A DNA stretch of 17,162 nucleotides from an uncultured Clostridia bacterium (GTDB taxonomy: Bacteria > Bacillota > Clostridia > Oscillospirales > JAAYOS01): positions 1 through 17,162 of the forward strand of contig CALXAZ010000171.1 of NCBI GenBank assembly GCA_944386395.1. Direction: 5' to 3'. This document shows positions 6,110 to 13,197 of the stretch, in pieces. Under the pieces are notes generated by a model. It was not told where the DNA came from. It was given only the letters and a program-made list of their open reading frames with translations, and did not search any database. Position 1 is the stretch's first letter. Every line of letters starts with the position of its first letter. The translations under genes and the position numbers were made by a program.

Positions 6110-6841
6110 GTGAAAATTAAAGATAAGCTGAGGGCAGCGGCGCTTGTTACGACGCTGCTCATCTGTGCTGTGTCAGTTACGGGCTGCGGGGAAAGCAGTG
6201 AAAATGAGACAGAAATTACTACATATGATAAGAAAGAAAACACGCAGCAATATACCAAAGAGGAAAACGCAGAGCTGGGGATAACTGTGGTGATAGATCC
6301 AGGGCATGGTGGCAGTGATCCGGGAAATATTATGTTCGAGGATACGGATGATGAGGTATATGAGAAAGAGATAAATATTGCTGTTGCACTTGTGCTGAGG
6401 GATATGCTGGAGGACTCGGGGATAAATGTTGTGATGACCCGTGAAGAGGACGAGTTTCTATATCTAAGCACAAGGTATGAAATAGCAAACAGTAATAAAG
6501 CTGATTTGTTTGTTAGTATACACTGCAATGCATATGAGGATGACGAAAGTGTAAACGGAGCAGAGGTACACTATTATCCGGGGTCGGATGAGAGTGAAAA
6601 ATTTGGTGAGTACATAGATTCTGCTTTTATAGAGAGTACTGGGGCAAACAGTCGGGAAATGAAAGCGACGAAACTTGTTGTTTTAAGCTATGCTGAAATG
6701 CCGGCAGTGCTTGTTGAGTGCGGATTTATGACAAATCCAGATGAACTTACAAGCCTGCTGGACAGCGAATACCAGCACGACATGGCAGAGGGGATATTTA
6801 ACGGAATTACTGCTTACCTCAACGAAGTCTCAGATGTGTGA
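6110..6841 (+). CDS. N-acetylmuramoyl-L-alanine amidase lipoprotein (Amidase_3, CwlD-like)
   Basis: A 243-aa zinc amidase that cuts the bond between muramic acid and the stem peptide. The signal peptide ends in V-T-G-C with Cys26 as the lipid-bearing residue, so the enzyme sits on the outer face of the membrane. A short linker (about 27-56) leads into the Amidase_3 domain: VIDPGHGG with H66, E87 in EKEINIA, H138 in SIHCNA (zinc ligands), and E203 in ECGFMTNPDE (catalytic). GTG start at 6110 with AGGGGG at 6098-6103. It is 13 bases after the PdaA-like gene, so the two are almost surely one operon. In Bacillus and Clostridium, CwlD-type amidase and PdaA-type deacetylase act in sequence to form cortex muramic-delta-lactam. 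That role is inferred from the pairing; a vegetative wall role is possible. Confidence 0.88.
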   Translation: MKIKDKLRAAALVTTLLICAVSVTGCGESSENETEITTYDKKENTQQYTKEENAELGITVVIDPGHGGSDPGNIMFEDTDDEVYEKEINIAVALVLRDMLEDSGINVVMTREEDEFLYLSTRYEIANSNKADLFVSIHCNAYEDDESVNGAEVHYYPGSDESEKFGEYIDSAFIESTGANSREMKATKLVVLSYAEMPAVLVECGFMTNPDELTSLLDSEYQHDMAEGIFNGITAYLNEVSDV

Positions 6842-6869
6842 AATTTTACAATTAAATAAATGTGAACAG

Positions 6870-6898
6870 TTGACATTAAAAGGAAAGATATTTATAAT
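6870..6898 (+). promoter_or_regulatory. Perfect-consensus sigma-A promoter of the MarR gene
   Basis: TTGACA at 6870-6875, a 17-base spacer, and TATAAT at 6893-6898. Both hexamers match the consensus exactly. Transcription should start near 6905. Confidence 0.9.
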
Positions 6899-6906
6899 TA
6901 TAACTG

Positions 6907-6926
6907 TACGGCAAATTTATGTCGTA
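6907..6926 (+). promoter_or_regulatory. Operator-like dyad at the MarR transcription start
   Basis: TACGGCAAATTTATGTCGTA is an imperfect palindrome (7 of 10 positions pair, with four-base TACG/CGTA outer arms). It lies just after the -10. Size and position suit an autoregulatory MarR site. Confidence 0.45.
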
Positions 6927-6959
6927 TAAGGGAGAAAGAGATTGAAAAGGGTGTGTGTA

Positions 6960-7403
6960 ATGGACAATAGTCTCAGAAGGATGGCTATAAAGACGCTATT
7001 TGACATGTATCCGTTGTTCCGAAAAGCCATGGCGGTGCCGATGGAGTCCGGTAAGGAAAACATAACAAAGACCCAGATGCGTACATTGATAATCTTGGGA
7101 GATTGGGAAAATGTAAATATGTCCAAGCTTGCAGAAGAGGTTGCCATATCTCCGCAGCAGCTCTCAAAGATCATTACCGAGCTCGAAAACAAAGGGTATG
7201 TTATGCGGATAAACGATAGGGAGTATCGCCGCATTGTTTGGGTAAGTCTTACCGAAAAGGGCAAAGAGCTTATCCAGCAACACCGTGAGCGTGCTGTTGA
7301 AGAAGTGGAAAAGCTGTTTGAACGCTTCAGCGACGACGAAGTGAGGACGCTTATGGAAGCAAGTAGGACTATGCAGGAGATAATAAGCAAGTTAAAGCAA
7401 TAA
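6960..7403 (+). CDS. MarR family transcriptional regulator
   Basis: A 147-aa winged-helix regulator, acting as a dimer on DNA. Counted from the ATG at 6960: N-terminal dimer helices (1-35), winged helix-turn-helix about 51-101 (MSKLAEEVAISPQQLSKIITELENKGYV, wing INDREYRRIVWVSLTEKG), and a C-terminal dimer helix (103-147). An in-frame TTG at 6942 would add six residues. I prefer the ATG because AAAGGG at 6946-6951 is well placed and the added residues are not typical, but GGGAGA at 6930-6935 could serve the TTG. The gene has its own strong promoter and terminator, and no obvious target gene is divergent from it. The ligand is unknown. A perfect promoter overlapped by a dyad suggests autorepression. 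Confidence 0.85.
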   Translation: MDNSLRRMAIKTLFDMYPLFRKAMAVPMESGKENITKTQMRTLIILGDWENVNMSKLAEEVAISPQQLSKIITELENKGYVMRINDREYRRIVWVSLTEKGKELIQQHRERAVEEVEKLFERFSDDEVRTLMEASRTMQEIISKLKQ

Positions 7404-7413
7404 GATAGATTGA

Positions 7414-7444
7414 CCGCAGGGAGTAAGATCCCTGCGGATTTTTT
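7414..7444 (+). terminator. Intrinsic terminator after the MarR gene
   Basis: Stem CCGCAGGGA (7414-7422) with TCCCTGCGG (7429-7437), loop GTAAGA, followed by a run of six T at 7439-7444. Confidence 0.92.
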
Positions 7445-7978
7445 GCCTATGAGTAAATACAAATATTATGTTTTGCCAGTCAATATTGTGATATACGTGT
7501 GTATAAGAGTGGTAGAAGCTGACAATGATATATACACAGGGAAAAACGGGGATGGTACTTAGGAGAAGACTAAAATCGTCAAAAAATTGTCAAAAAATTT
7601 CTTTTTGTGTTGTGTACTCATTTAGTAGTAAAATACCCAAAAGCTATATCTAAAATTTAAAGTACTGATTTTTGGAAATTCAATCGAAAAAACGCTGTAA
7701 ATTAAAAGACAAAAGGACGTTGCCACTTTAATGCGTTAATATGTATTAAAAAAGATAAATGTCGAAAAAGTTGCTAAAAAGCTTGTAGATGCAACAAAAA
7801 TAGAGAAAAATGTTTTAGAGATGTTGGATAGATTTTGAATAATATGTATATGAAACGATTACAAAATGTGGAATATTTATTAAGTTTGTGTATTGCATAA
7901 AAAATAAATTGTTATATAATTATCAAGGCTGCGGGACAGACTGCGGCAAAGCTGGAAAAATATTAGGAGTGTGAGAAA
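7445..7978. other. AT-rich intergenic region with gene-like fragments
   Basis: A gap of about 530 bases, much more AT-rich than its surroundings. Two short frames look coding-like but lack ribosome-binding sites. The first, 7449-7562, starts with ATG (MSKYKYYVLPVN...), is 37 codons long and ends in TAG. The second, 7740-7838, has no start codon and would encode an amphipathic, Lys/Glu-rich helix ending in EMLDRF. They may be remnants of a lost gene or chance. The solute-binding-protein promoter lies at the right end. Confidence 0.35.
7893..7920 (+). promoter_or_regulatory. Probable promoter of the solute-binding protein gene
   Basis: -10 TATAAT at 7915-7920 is perfect. The -35 TTGCAT at 7893-7898 is weak, with a spacing of 16. 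Confidence 0.5.
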
Positions 7979-9598
7979 ATGAAAAAGATCAGAGTTTCGG
8001 CGCTTCTGCTGATGCTGGTGATGCTTTTCGGCATGGTGGCAGCTTGCGGAAATGAAGATGGCACAACAGCGGCAACAGAAGGCGATTCCACCACCGGCAG
8101 CGAAGAGACAACAGAATATGTCTACAAGATGCCGATAACCGACGACACTACTACAATAAGCATCTGGAGGTCGTTCAGTTCTACCCTTGTAGCGGATCCA
8201 AACGAGGTAAGTGCTAACAAGTCGCTGGAAGAAAACACAAACGTACATGTTGAATGGGTATGTGCCTCCACAACGAGTGCTCAGGAGCAGTTTAACATCA
8301 TGATAGTTTCGCAGGAATATCAGGATGCTATCATGGCAAGAGTTGGCAATGCTCAGGAGCCAGCGTACACAGGCGGTGTTGATAAAGCGATAGCGGATGG
8401 GGTTTATATTGATGTAGCCGATTATCTGCAGTATGCCCCTACGTTTGTTGAATATTTTGAGTCGAATGAGAATATTGCAAAGCAGTGCACAACAGACGGC
8501 GGCGCTATATTTATGAACAATGTCCAGTCGGGCGAGCAGCCCTCTTGGTGTGGTCCAATGGTCCGCCAGGATTGGCTAGACGAGCTTGGAATGAGCACAC
8601 CTGAGACGTATGACGACTGGTACAATATGCTTACAGCATTTAAAAATGACCTTGGTGTTTCCAATGCGCTTTTCCTCAGCCAGGACGGCTATAGCTCTCT
8701 GGCAAACGGGCTTACAGCAGGCTATGACACAACCGGCAGCTTCTATAATCAGGACGGTACGGTTAAATATGGATTTATAGACGAAGGTTTCCGCGAGTAT
8801 CTTACTATGATTAATCAGTGGTACAAAGAGGGGCTTGTCGACCAGGATTTCTATACCCGTACCGGCACGGATGCTCAGACTCAGTTCCTGCAGGATAAGG
8901 TTGGAGCAATGGATATGGGAGTTTACACATATGCAGGTCTTTGGCCGGCAATGCACCCTGACGATGGCGTCGAGCTTGTAGCAGTTCCGTTCCCGACAAA
9001 GACAGCAGGTAGCGAGGTTCATTTCCGTAACTTTAACGAGATTTGCGGAACCACTCCGATTTTCCCGACCACAGCGGCGGTTGAAGATGGTAACATCGAA
9101 ACGCTTATGCGTTGGCTCGATTATCGTTATGCCGATGAGGGCGCGTTCATCTGCAACTACGGAACAGAAGGTTTAACCTGGGAGATGGGCGACGACGGTC
9201 TGCCGCACTTCAATGACTTTTTCCTCCACAATGATGAGTACACCCTTTCTGATATGACCACTATGCATTGCGACAGCACATATGGCGGATATTACATGTG
9301 GATACGTGAGAACGATCAGTATACCGAGGAAGTTCTCGAAGGACCGCAGGCATGGGTAGACAGTTCTTCCGGTGATTGGATGATGCCTCCTGTAACGCTT
9401 ACCGCTGAAGAAGCAAGTGAATATGCAACGATCTATGGCGACATAGAGACGTATGTAAATGAAAGCGTTATGCAGTTTATCACTGGTATACGCAGTCTCG
9501 ACGAGTGGGATGAATATGTGTCAATGGTCGAGAACATGAATATTGCCCGTTGCATCGAAATATATCAGGACGCACTTGACAGGTACAATGCAAGATAA
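7979..9598 (+). CDS. ABC transporter sugar-type solute-binding lipoprotein
   Basis: A 539-aa extracellular solute-binding protein of the family-1, LipO/LplA-like type. The signal peptide has lipobox V-A-A-C with Cys23, then a Thr/Glu/Gly/Ser linker (about 24-45) that tethers the domain to the membrane. The folded part starts near residue 58 (ISIWRSFSS) and carries the typical hinge pattern (MVRQDWLDELGMSTPETYDDWYNML; about 194-218). It ends in FITGIRSLDEWDEYV followed by a helix close to the C-terminus, as is usual for oligosaccharide binders. No permease or ATPase gene is adjacent on either side, so it is an orphan in this window. ATG with TAGGAGTGTG upstream. Ligand unknown; complex sugars are the usual guess for this type. 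Confidence 0.87.
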   Translation: MKKIRVSALLLMLVMLFGMVAACGNEDGTTAATEGDSTTGSEETTEYVYKMPITDDTTTISIWRSFSSTLVADPNEVSANKSLEENTNVHVEWVCASTTSAQEQFNIMIVSQEYQDAIMARVGNAQEPAYTGGVDKAIADGVYIDVADYLQYAPTFVEYFESNENIAKQCTTDGGAIFMNNVQSGEQPSWCGPMVRQDWLDELGMSTPETYDDWYNMLTAFKNDLGVSNALFLSQDGYSSLANGLTAGYDTTGSFYNQDGTVKYGFIDEGFREYLTMINQWYKEGLVDQDFYTRTGTDAQTQFLQDKVGAMDMGVYTYAGLWPAMHPDDGVELVAVPFPTKTAGSEVHFRNFNEICGTTPIFPTTAAVEDGNIETLMRWLDYRYADEGAFICNYGTEGLTWEMGDDGLPHFNDFFLHNDEYTLSDMTTMHCDSTYGGYYMWIRENDQYTEEVLEGPQAWVDSSSGDWMMPPVTLTAEEASEYATIYGDIETYVNESVMQFITGIRSLDEWDEYVSMVENMNIARCIEIYQDALDRYNAR

Positions 9599-9667
9599 AT
9601 ATTGTTTGTTTGCTAGGTCAATTTTGGGCGATAGCATACGTTGAGCAAAAAGATTTTGATATTATAA

Positions 9668-9708
9668 TAAAAGAGGTATCCGGTCTGGACCGGATACCTC
9701 TTTTATTT
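9668..9708 (+). terminator. Strong intrinsic terminator after the solute-binding protein
   Basis: A near-perfect palindrome: TAAAAGAGGTATCCGGTC (9668-9685) and GACCGGATACCTCTTTTA (9688-9705), then TTT. Effective stem about 16 bp with a six-base loop. The 130 bases after it, up to the regulator gene end at 9838, show nothing I can name. Confidence 0.9.
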
Positions 9709-9837
9709 CATAATTATGCAGCAGATTATGTTCCTGCGGCTTAAAGCAGCGTGGCAAACTGGCATATCTTGCTCCACTTCATGTACAAAGCTGGGAGGGA
9801 TAAGCGCCATCGGATAAAAATGTGGATGAGCAAAATA

Positions 9838-10218
9838 TTATTTATTCGGTCGTAGGATGTGCTCCTTAAGCTTTTCAAAGGTGATGCTGCTGAGATCGTG
9901 CTCGATGCGGCAGGCATCCTCAGCTGCTATGTCATCAGGAACCCCAAGGGCTATTAGCCATTTGGTAACAAGCTGATGCCTTTCATATATTTTTTCAGCA
10001 ATTTCTCTTCCGGCATCGGTGAGCTCAATCCAGCCATCGGTATCGATAATTATATAGTTGTTATCGCGCAGAAGCCCAACAGCACGGCTTACACTTGGCT
10101 TTGTAAAGTTCATGTGACGAGAAATGTCAACAGAGCGCACCATGCCTTTTTCCTGCTTAAGCATAAGAATAGCCTCGAGGTAGTTCTCTGCAGATTCCTG
10201 GATTTTCATGGGTTTCAT
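9838..10218 (-). CDS. DtxR/IdeR-type metal-dependent repressor
   Basis: A 126-aa regulator that binds DNA when loaded with Fe(II) or Mn(II). An N-terminal winged helix (about residues 8-68: AENYLEAILMLKQ, VDISRHMNFTKPSVSRAVGLLRDNNYI) is followed by the dimer and metal-binding domain. H81 and the C103-x-x-E106-H107 triad (DACRIEHDLS) match DtxR-type iron sensors, not MntR, which has E-x-x-E-H. The DtxR Met10 position is occupied by Asn12. No SH3-like third domain is present. An open frame extends upstream to 10317, but ATG 10218 has AAGG at 10226-10229 and matches the usual family N-terminus, so I choose it. It is divergent from feoA with matching dyads between, so it is the likely Feo repressor. 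Confidence 0.85.
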   Translation of the reverse strand: MKPMKIQESAENYLEAILMLKQEKGMVRSVDISRHMNFTKPSVSRAVGLLRDNNYIIIDTDGWIELTDAGREIAEKIYERHQLVTKWLIALGVPDDIAAEDACRIEHDLSSITFEKLKEHILRPNK

Positions 10219-10332
10219 CGCATTACCTTGCCTTTCGTTGTAGTAACGGAAGTTCTCCGCTGTAGGAATAGCGCCTTGTCCCATATAGGTGACTGGAAGA
10301 TTTACATAAGGAAGCATGTCCTAACTGCTTAT

Positions 10333-10361
10333 ATTGTAACATATTGCAACAAGTTACGCAA
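10333..10361 (-). promoter_or_regulatory. Promoter of the metal-dependent regulator
   Basis: Minus strand: -35 TTGCGT (10361-10356), 17-base spacer, -10 TACAAT (10338-10333). A GTAAC/GTTAC inverted pair with 12 bases between (10336-10357) overlaps it and could be a regulator site. The leader to the ATG at 10218 would be about 108 bases. Confidence 0.55.
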
Positions 10362-10386
10362 GGCGGAAAATTTTTGTAGGGAAGGC

Positions 10387-10415
10387 TTGACAAATAAAGT
10401 TAGCAATGGTAAACT
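10387..10415 (+). promoter_or_regulatory. Promoter of the feo operon
   Basis: TTGACA at 10387-10392, 17-base spacer, TAAACT at 10410-10415. A degenerate operator half-site pair (GTTAG, 6 bases, TAAAC; 10399-10414) overlaps the -10. Confidence 0.7.
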
Positions 10416-10427
10416 AATATCACAAAG

Positions 10428-10443
10428 GTTAGCTGATGCTAAC
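10428..10443 (+). promoter_or_regulatory. Metal-regulator operator at feoA
   Basis: GTTAGCTGATGCTAAC is a perfect inverted repeat (GTTAGC/GCTAAC, four bases between). It lies just downstream of the predicted feo transcription start, where a bound repressor would block transcription. The same GTTAG-N6-CTAAC layout recurs before feoB. The half-site resembles the core of the DtxR box (GTTAG/CTAAC) but with wider spacing. Confidence 0.65.
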
Positions 10444-10464
10444 TTAAAAGAGAGGAGTACATAT

Positions 10465-10674
10465 ATGCCGTTGACTATGGCTGTTTCCGGACAGGAGAAC
10501 ATTGTAAAAAAGATAAGCGGGAAAGATGAGACCCGCCGCTTTCTTGCCAGTTTGGGTTTTGTTGAGGGAGGAAGTGTTACAGTTATATCCAAAATGGGAG
10601 AAAATATAATTGTGAATGTAAAAGACACTCGCGTTGCACTCAGTAAAAGTATGGCAAGCAGGATTATGGTCTGA
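10465..10674 (+). CDS. feoA: FeoA-domain protein (first copy)
   Basis: A 69-aa SH3-like FeoA protein, a small cytosolic partner that modulates FeoB-mediated ferrous iron import. The fold shows as MPLTMAVSGQENIVKKISG, then the turn RRFLASLGFVEGGSVTVISKMGENIIVNVKDTRVALSKSMASRIMV, which fits the FeoA pattern L-x-x-[LM]-G-[FI]-x-x-G. AGAGGAG at 10451-10457 supports the ATG at 10465. The frame is open far upstream, but that part overlaps the divergent regulator and is not coding. It is followed after 23 bases by a second feoA copy. Confidence 0.85.
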   Translation: MPLTMAVSGQENIVKKISGKDETRRFLASLGFVEGGSVTVISKMGENIIVNVKDTRVALSKSMASRIMV

Positions 10675-10697
10675 GGTTATGGGAAAGAGGGCAATAT

Positions 10698-10919
10698 ATG
10701 AAAACGCTGAAAGAAACTAAGTGTGGGGAAACGGTACGGGTTAGCAAGCTTGAAGGTGAGGGAGCCGTTAGAAGGCGCATAATGGATATGGGCATAACAA
10801 AGGGTGCTTTGGTATATGTGCGCAAGGTTGCTCCGCTGGGAGATCCGATTGAGGTGACGGTGCGTGGATATGAGCTGTCCCTGAGGAAGGATGACGCAGA
10901 GAAGATACTTGTTGAGTGA
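10698..10919 (+). CDS. feoA: FeoA-domain protein (second copy)
   Basis: A 73-aa FeoA protein, divergent from the first copy. The core reads RRRIMDMGITKGALVYVRKVAPLGDPIEVTVRGYELSLRKDDAEKILVE, close to textbook FeoA including the [LM]-R-x-x-[DE]-A ending. The start ATG has AAGAGGG nearby (10685-10691). Two tandem feoA genes before feoB are common in Clostridia. It is separated from feoB by a hairpin and an operator-like dyad. Confidence 0.92.
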   Translation: MKTLKETKCGETVRVSKLEGEGAVRRRIMDMGITKGALVYVRKVAPLGDPIEVTVRGYELSLRKDDAEKILVE

Positions 10920-10922
10920 CGT

Positions 10923-10938
10923 GCGGGCAAACGCCCGC
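10923..10938 (+). terminator. Hairpin between feoA and feoB
   Basis: GCGGGC (10923-10928) and GCCCGC (10933-10938) with an AAAC loop, starting three bases after the second feoA stop and followed by TATATTTT. It may be a partial terminator or an mRNA-processing/stability element setting the FeoA to FeoB ratio. Confidence 0.5.
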
Positions 10939-10954
10939 TATATTTTGGGCAGTG

Positions 10955-10972
10955 AGTTAGTTGAAACTAACT
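10955..10972 (+). promoter_or_regulatory. Operator-like dyad upstream of feoB
   Basis: AGTTAGTTGAAACTAACT is a perfect inverted repeat with 8-bp arms and a 2-base centre. It contains GTTAG-N6-CTAAC with the same spacing as the feoA operator. It suggests a second controlled promoter or a downstream block for the metal-dependent regulator. No clear -35/-10 pair was found beside it. Confidence 0.6.
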
Positions 10973-11005
10973 AGCTGCGGTATATTGCGAAAGGAATGAG
11001 GGCAA

Positions 11006-13177
11006 ATGTCTATTAGGATAGCGCTTGCAGGGAACCCAAACTGCGGAAAAACGACAATGTTTAATGGTTTGACTGGCTCAAACCAGTTTGTGGGAAACTG
11101 GCCGGGAGTGACGGTGGAGAAAAAGGAAGGGCGGCTAAAAGGATATAAGGATGTGATTATCACAGACCTCCCTGGCATATATTCACTGTCGCCATACACT
11201 CTGGAAGAGGTGGTCACACGGAACTATTTAATCAATGAGCGCCCGGATGTTGTGCTTAACCTGGTTGATGCATCGAACATCGAGAGGAATCTGTATCTCA
11301 CAACACAGCTTACGGAAATGGGTATACCGGTTGTGCTTGCGTTAAATATGATGGATATCGTCCGGAAAAACGGAGATAAAATTGATGTTCGCAAGCTTTC
11401 AGAAGAGCTTGGGTGTGCGATAGTGGAGACCTCTGCAGTGAGAAATGAGGGCTGCATGGAGGCAGTAGAAAAGGCTATTGAAGTTGTAAACTCTGGGGAG
11501 AAAACCGTTCCCCAGCATACTTTCAGCAGCCATATTGAAAAGGCCCTTGAAGAAATATCTGTTATTATAGAAAAGAACGCACCAGAAGGAAGCCTAAGAT
11601 GGTTTTCCATAAAGGTGTTTGAGCGCGATGAAAAGGTTATGGCACTGCTCGAGCTTGGTGGAAGCGATAAAGCGAGGATCGAATCGATAGTCAGAGAAAT
11701 AGAGAAATCGGAGGATGACGATGCGGAAAGCATAATCACAAATGAGCGTTATATTTACATAGCAGAGCTAATAGGTAGAACGGTCAAAAAGAGCAGCAGG
11801 GGACTTAGCACCTCTGACAAGATAGATAAAATAGTCACTAACCGTATACTTGCTCTGCCGATATTTGCAGCAATCATGACCTTTGTGTATTATATATCGG
11901 TAAGTACGATAGGTGATATGCTCACTGGATTTACAAATGACACGCTTGTTGGAGAATGGATACAGACACCGCTGCAGGATTTTCTTGAGGGGATAGGTAC
12001 GGCTGACTGGCTTGTGGGACTGATCGTAGATGGTATTATAGGTGGCGTAGGTGCTGTAATCGGGTTTGTGCCACAGATGCTTGTGCTGTTTCTGATGCTC
12101 TCTATTTTGGAGGACTGCGGATATATGGCACGAGTTGCCTTTATAATGGATAGGATATTCAGACGCTTTGGTCTTTCCGGAAAGAGCTTTATCCCGATGC
12201 TTATTGGCTCTGGTTGCGGAGTGCCTGGTATAATGGCGTCGCGCACTATCGAGCAAGACAGGGACCGCAAAATGACAATTATGACCACTACGTTTATACC
12301 CTGCGGTGCGAAAATGCCGATAGTGGCTCTAATTGCAGGAGCGATATTTGGCGGATCATGGTGGGTTGCTCCGTCAGCATATTTCATTGGAGTTGCGGCA
12401 ATAATTATCTCTGGTGTCATTCTTAAAAAGACAAAACCATTTGCAGGGGAACCCGCTCCGTTTGTTATGGAGCTTCCGCAGTACCATGCCCCGACTGCTA
12501 TAAATGTACTCAGAGGCACATGGGAGCGCGGCTGGTCGTTTATCAAAAAGGCCGGTACTGTCATCCTGCTTTCAAGCATAATTGTATGGTTTACTTCCAG
12601 CTTTGGATTTGCAGATGGTCAGTTTGGGATGGTAGAGGATATGGATCTTTCGTTGCTGGCTGTTATTGGTTCGGCAGTGGCGCCGATATTTGCTCCGCTC
12701 GGATTTGGGAACTGGCAGTCGACTGTGGCAACAGTGCTTGGTCTTGTTGCTAAGGAAGAGGTTGTTGGGGTATTTGGGGTTTTGTATGGAGTTGCCGGAG
12801 ATGCCCTCGAGTTGGTTGAGGAAGGGGCATTTGGTGAGCTGGGAGTGATAGCTACCCATTTCACGGCTCTTTCAGCATACTCATTTCTTGTCTTTAATCT
12901 TCTCTGTGCTCCCTGTTTTGCAGCCATCGGAGCTATAAAGCGCGAGATGAACAATGCCGGGTGGACATGGTTTGCCATAGGATACCAGACGGTATTTGCA
13001 TATACGGTATCTTTTATGATATATCAGATTGGTATGCTTTTTTCAGGAGCAGGCTTTACAGTGGCAACTGCAATAGCATTTGTGATTGTTGCTGTATATA
13101 TTTATCTCGTGCTTAGGAAAGGGTATACGGGTAAACAGATGGTCAATGTACGCACTATTGAGGCAGCAAAGGTTTAG
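11006..13177 (+). CDS. feoB: Ferrous iron transporter FeoB
   Basis: A 723-aa inner-membrane Fe(II) transporter. The N-terminal G domain has G1 GNPNCGKT (9-16), the G2 switch NWPGVTVEKKEG (31-42), G3 D54-L-P-G57, G4 N114-M-M-D117 and G5 S143-A144. A helical guanine-dissociation-inhibitor-like spacer (about 155-270) follows. The membrane part has two Gate regions, with IGSGCGVPG in the first and FIPCGAKMP after it, then a second half with further membrane helices up to about residue 710. Start ATG with AAAGGAATGAGGG just upstream. The stop is TAG, with a TGA two codons later. Its iron role is firm from family and neighbours (two FeoA, a DtxR-type repressor and a FeoB-associated peptide). Confidence 0.96.
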   Translation: MSIRIALAGNPNCGKTTMFNGLTGSNQFVGNWPGVTVEKKEGRLKGYKDVIITDLPGIYSLSPYTLEEVVTRNYLINERPDVVLNLVDASNIERNLYLTTQLTEMGIPVVLALNMMDIVRKNGDKIDVRKLSEELGCAIVETSAVRNEGCMEAVEKAIEVVNSGEKTVPQHTFSSHIEKALEEISVIIEKNAPEGSLRWFSIKVFERDEKVMALLELGGSDKARIESIVREIEKSEDDDAESIITNERYIYIAELIGRTVKKSSRGLSTSDKIDKIVTNRILALPIFAAIMTFVYYISVSTIGDMLTGFTNDTLVGEWIQTPLQDFLEGIGTADWLVGLIVDGIIGGVGAVIGFVPQMLVLFLMLSILEDCGYMARVAFIMDRIFRRFGLSGKSFIPMLIGSGCGVPGIMASRTIEQDRDRKMTIMTTTFIPCGAKMPIVALIAGAIFGGSWWVAPSAYFIGVAAIIISGVILKKTKPFAGEPAPFVMELPQYHAPTAINVLRGTWERGWSFIKKAGTVILLSSIIVWFTSSFGFADGQFGMVEDMDLSLLAVIGSAVAPIFAPLGFGNWQSTVATVLGLVAKEEVVGVFGVLYGVAGDALELVEEGAFGELGVIATHFTALSAYSFLVFNLLCAPCFAAIGAIKREMNNAGWTWFAIGYQTVFAYTVSFMIYQIGMLFSGAGFTVATAIAFVIVAVYIYLVLRKGYTGKQMVNVRTIEAAKV

Positions 13178-13197
13178 CTGTGAGGAGAGGAGCTTCT

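Noticed and set aside
7849..7863. Catabolite-repression (cre) site upstream of the solute-binding protein
   Set aside because: GAAACGATTACA matches only the right half of the cre pattern. Three mismatches fall in the left arm.
10219..10317. N-terminal extension of the DtxR-type regulator
   Set aside because: The extra 33 residues do not resemble the family, and the ATG at 10218 has a well-placed AAGG site.
9976..10464. Long upstream extension of the first feoA frame
   Set aside because: It overlaps the well-supported minus-strand regulator and the feo promoter. A proper ribosome-binding site sits before ATG 10465.
11768..12579. Minus-strand open frames opposite feoB
   Set aside because: Their composition follows the antisense of the FeoB membrane helices. 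No start signals or motifs are seen.
5197..13177. Genome-wide reassignment of TAG to an amino acid
   Set aside because: FeoB, the FeoB-associated peptide and the second GNAT end at TAG in natural positions. Two are followed directly by terminator hairpins, and the FeoB TAG has a TGA two codons on. TAG therefore acts as a stop here.
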